In this document: positions 30,655 to 31,882 of the stretch, in pieces
Position numbering within the stretch: position 1 is the stretch's first letter
How the letters are laid out: each line of letters begins with the position of its first letter
Origin: a virus
Length of the DNA stretch: 31,882 bases
Virus record (IMG/VR): IMGVR_UViG_3300044991_000084
Location: 1 to 31,882 of that record
Direction: 5' to 3' (one strand)
The notes under the pieces: generated by a model
Databases searched by the model: none
Seen by the model: the letters and a program-made list of their open reading frames with translations, nothing else
Told to the model about the DNA's origin: nothing
Position numbers and translations under genes: made by a program

Positions 30655-31161
30655 CTAGGATAGAAACAGTGCTTTTTCAGCGTCCCTGCGCTTTTTTAGC
30701 CCTAAGAGAATTTTACCCCCTGCCATGCAGTACAGCAAGAGGGCATCGGCTGCACCTTCCCAATCACCACGATTGATTTTCATCCGAATAGAAGAACGCT
30801 GAAAAGCCCCCACTCCGGCGTTGAAGGCAAAGCTGACGCACGCGTCGAAAGCGCCTTGACGACCAGATAAAGCGGGAGCAAGTCGTAGAACACCACGTTC
30901 AGTAGGGCCGACGTCATCCTCGAATAGTTTCTCGATTTCTTCTTTAGTCCAGACACGATTGTCCTCCGGCTTTAATGGCATCTCTTTGCGGATCATGGGT
31001 GTTTCTTTGCCCTCTACCCTGACTACAGGCAGGCGGATTTGATCTTGGTACAGCACATGGCCATAGCCAATCGTCCAAATGTGGGCTGGGCAGAGGTACG
31101 GCTTAGTGCGATACCCCTCCCACTGGTGCATCAAATCAGCGCCAGCTTTGCCTAGTTTCAT
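30655..31161 (-). CDS. GH24 (T4-type) lysozyme endolysin
   Basis: The 168-aa enzyme matches glycoside hydrolase family 24, cutting the MurNAc-GlcNAc bond of host peptidoglycan at lysis. The catalytic E15, C24, T30 triad follows the family spacing E-8-D/C-5-T ('WEGYRTKPYLCPAHIWTIGY'), with Cys in the Asp position, as in some phage endolysins such as P1 Lyz. 'AFDACVSFAFNAGVGAFQRS' is the second family signature. There is no signal peptide or signal-anchor segment, so release should depend on the holin. It starts in an ATGA overlap with the holin stop. Confidence 0.93.
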   Translation of the reverse strand: MKLGKAGADLMHQWEGYRTKPYLCPAHIWTIGYGHVLYQDQIRLPVVRVEGKETPMIRKEMPLKPEDNRVWTKEEIEKLFEDDVGPTERGVLRLAPALSGRQGAFDACVSFAFNAGVGAFQRSSIRMKINRGDWEGAADALLLYCMAGGKILLGLKKRRDAEKALFLS

Positions 31162-31661
31162 TTCTTGCTCCAGCTACGTGAGCCAAACCAGAAACCAATG
31201 ATGCCTCCAAGCATTGCCATCTCGTCTGTGGAGAAAATGATGTCAGATACACGAATCAAGTCTTCCATGCTCAAGACAAGCCGTGGGTTGCTGTAGACGT
31301 AATAGGCAATCCAAGCATTGATGGCACATAGTTCCAGTACAAAGATGTAGGTGACCATCGGGCGCACAGTACCTACAAAGTTTACTACCCAGCGGCTGGC
31401 GTTGTCCATGATCTTCTTGTCGTGGTCGTAGGCGGCAACGGTCATTTGCGCGTCTGTTTCCATAGCAATCTGGTCGGTGCGAATCTCTTCCATGCGCTCT
31501 TGAGCCGCAAAGCCCTGCGCCATCATCTGTAGTTGCATCTGCACTTGAATCTGCGCTAAGGCTAACTCATGGCGTTGATCTGCCTTGTTCTGGAAAAAGT
31601 CAAGCAGTTTGGGCAAGCCTGAGATTAACAAGCCGCCAAGTGTTGAGAATAAAGATAGCAT
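31158..31661 (-). CDS. GTA-type 3-TM holin
   Basis: The 167-aa protein has an N-terminal hydrophobic segment (1-20), a charged Gln-rich coil (25-85), a TM segment around 91-122 ('WVVNFVGTVRPMVTYIFVLE') and a short C-terminal one at 147-161 ('MAMLGGIIGFWFGSR'). 'VRP-V' after the coil and 'GGIIGFWFGSR' near the end are signatures of the holin_3TM/GTA holin family. It should form membrane lesions that release the GH24 endolysin encoded just downstream. The start overlaps the previous stop codon (TAATG). Confidence 0.82.
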   Translation of the reverse strand: MLSLFSTLGGLLISGLPKLLDFFQNKADQRHELALAQIQVQMQLQMMAQGFAAQERMEEIRTDQIAMETDAQMTVAAYDHDKKIMDNASRWVVNFVGTVRPMVTYIFVLELCAINAWIAYYVYSNPRLVLSMEDLIRVSDIIFSTDEMAMLGGIIGFWFGSRSWSKK

Positions 31662-31882
31662 TATTTTTTCCCCAGTTTTTCGTAGATAACGGCAATGTCT
31701 TGCCGGTTGTGCATGATGTCATCACGGTTCTTTTGGATTTCTTTTTCCAAATCTTGACGTAGCTTCTCACGGGCTAGTTCTGCTCCCGTATTGGTAGCTT
31801 GTTTGTTGTCTGAAGTAACAACCAAACTAATCTTGTTGTTTAGCACAGTCACTTCATGCGACAAGTGGGAAAGTGAATTCAT
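31661..31882 (-). CDS. Coiled-coil phage protein at the window edge (possibly partial)
   Basis: Seventy-three residues are seen, with a possible ATG exactly at the last three bases of the window, so the true start may lie further right. The sequence 'LRQDLEKEIQKNRDDIMHNR' and 'QDIAVIYEKLGKK' predicts a charged coiled coil. Located directly before the holin with a TAATG overlap, it may be a lysis accessory, but no transmembrane or lipoprotein motif is visible, so it is not an obvious spanin. Confidence 0.6.
   Translation of the reverse strand: MNSLSHLSHEVTVLNNKISLVVTSDNKQATNTGAELAREKLRQDLEKEIQKNRDDIMHNRQDIAVIYEKLGKK

Overview
The window is part of the genome of a tailed double-stranded DNA bacteriophage, most likely podovirus-like and close to uncultured aquatic (virioplankton) phages. 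The evidence is a compact replication module (family A DNA polymerase with 3'-5' exonuclease, SNF2-type helicase, AEP-type primase fused to a helicase, several small nucleases, a putative ssDNA-binding protein) on the plus strand, facing a late module on the minus strand (holin, GH24 endolysin, a neck/stabilisation-type protein and very large low-complexity virion proteins). There is no rRNA or tRNA, no bacterial metabolic operon, no integrase and no insertion sequence. The host cannot be read from the sequence; G+C near 45-50% and the gene types fit a phage of an aquatic proteobacterium. Terminase, portal and capsid genes are not in the window and probably lie to the right.

Plus strand, 1-12,175. 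(i) 1-1,530: the end of an early operon of small genes joined by ATGA/TAATG overlaps: a Zn-ribbon protein, acidic and HTH/RHH-like proteins, and an HTH-DUF3310 protein, closed by a strong hairpin terminator. (ii) 1,541-7,358: a sigma70-like promoter followed by VRR-NUC nuclease, DNA polymerase, small proteins, a 2OG-Fe(II) oxygenase, a Cas4/RecB-like Fe-S nuclease, a winged-helix protein, an HNH-like protein and an SNF2-type helicase. (iii) 7,355-12,175: a second promoter of the same design whose -35 box contains the helicase stop codon. It is followed by a ~95-nt leader that folds as a long closing stem, two inner hairpins and a pseudoknot next to the ribosome binding site, then a Gp157/Gam-like coiled-coil protein, an SSB-like protein, an HTH protein, the primase-helicase and a small conserved protein, ending in a GC-rich terminator. 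Both internal promoters carry a TTGAC-N3-GTCAA palindrome over the -35 box, suggesting one phage regulator controls both.

Minus strand, 31,882 down to 12,172: a late operon with almost no gaps. Reading leftward: a coiled-coil protein at the window edge, a GTA-type 3-TM holin, a GH24 lysozyme, a neck/stabilisation-type protein, a small protein, a 2,013-aa protein with DUF4214-like units and a Lys/Ala/Asp/Thr repeat tract, three virion-associated proteins of 330, 311 and 513 aa, and a 2,251-aa polyvalent protein with a HEALH zincin motif and a membrane-associated LPD38-like C-terminus. The last five probably form an internal or ejection cassette.

Most notable candidates: the pseudoknotted leader RNA at 7,388-7,488, which I do not recognise as any known riboswitch class; the shared operator-like palindromes; and the two giant low-complexity virion proteins.
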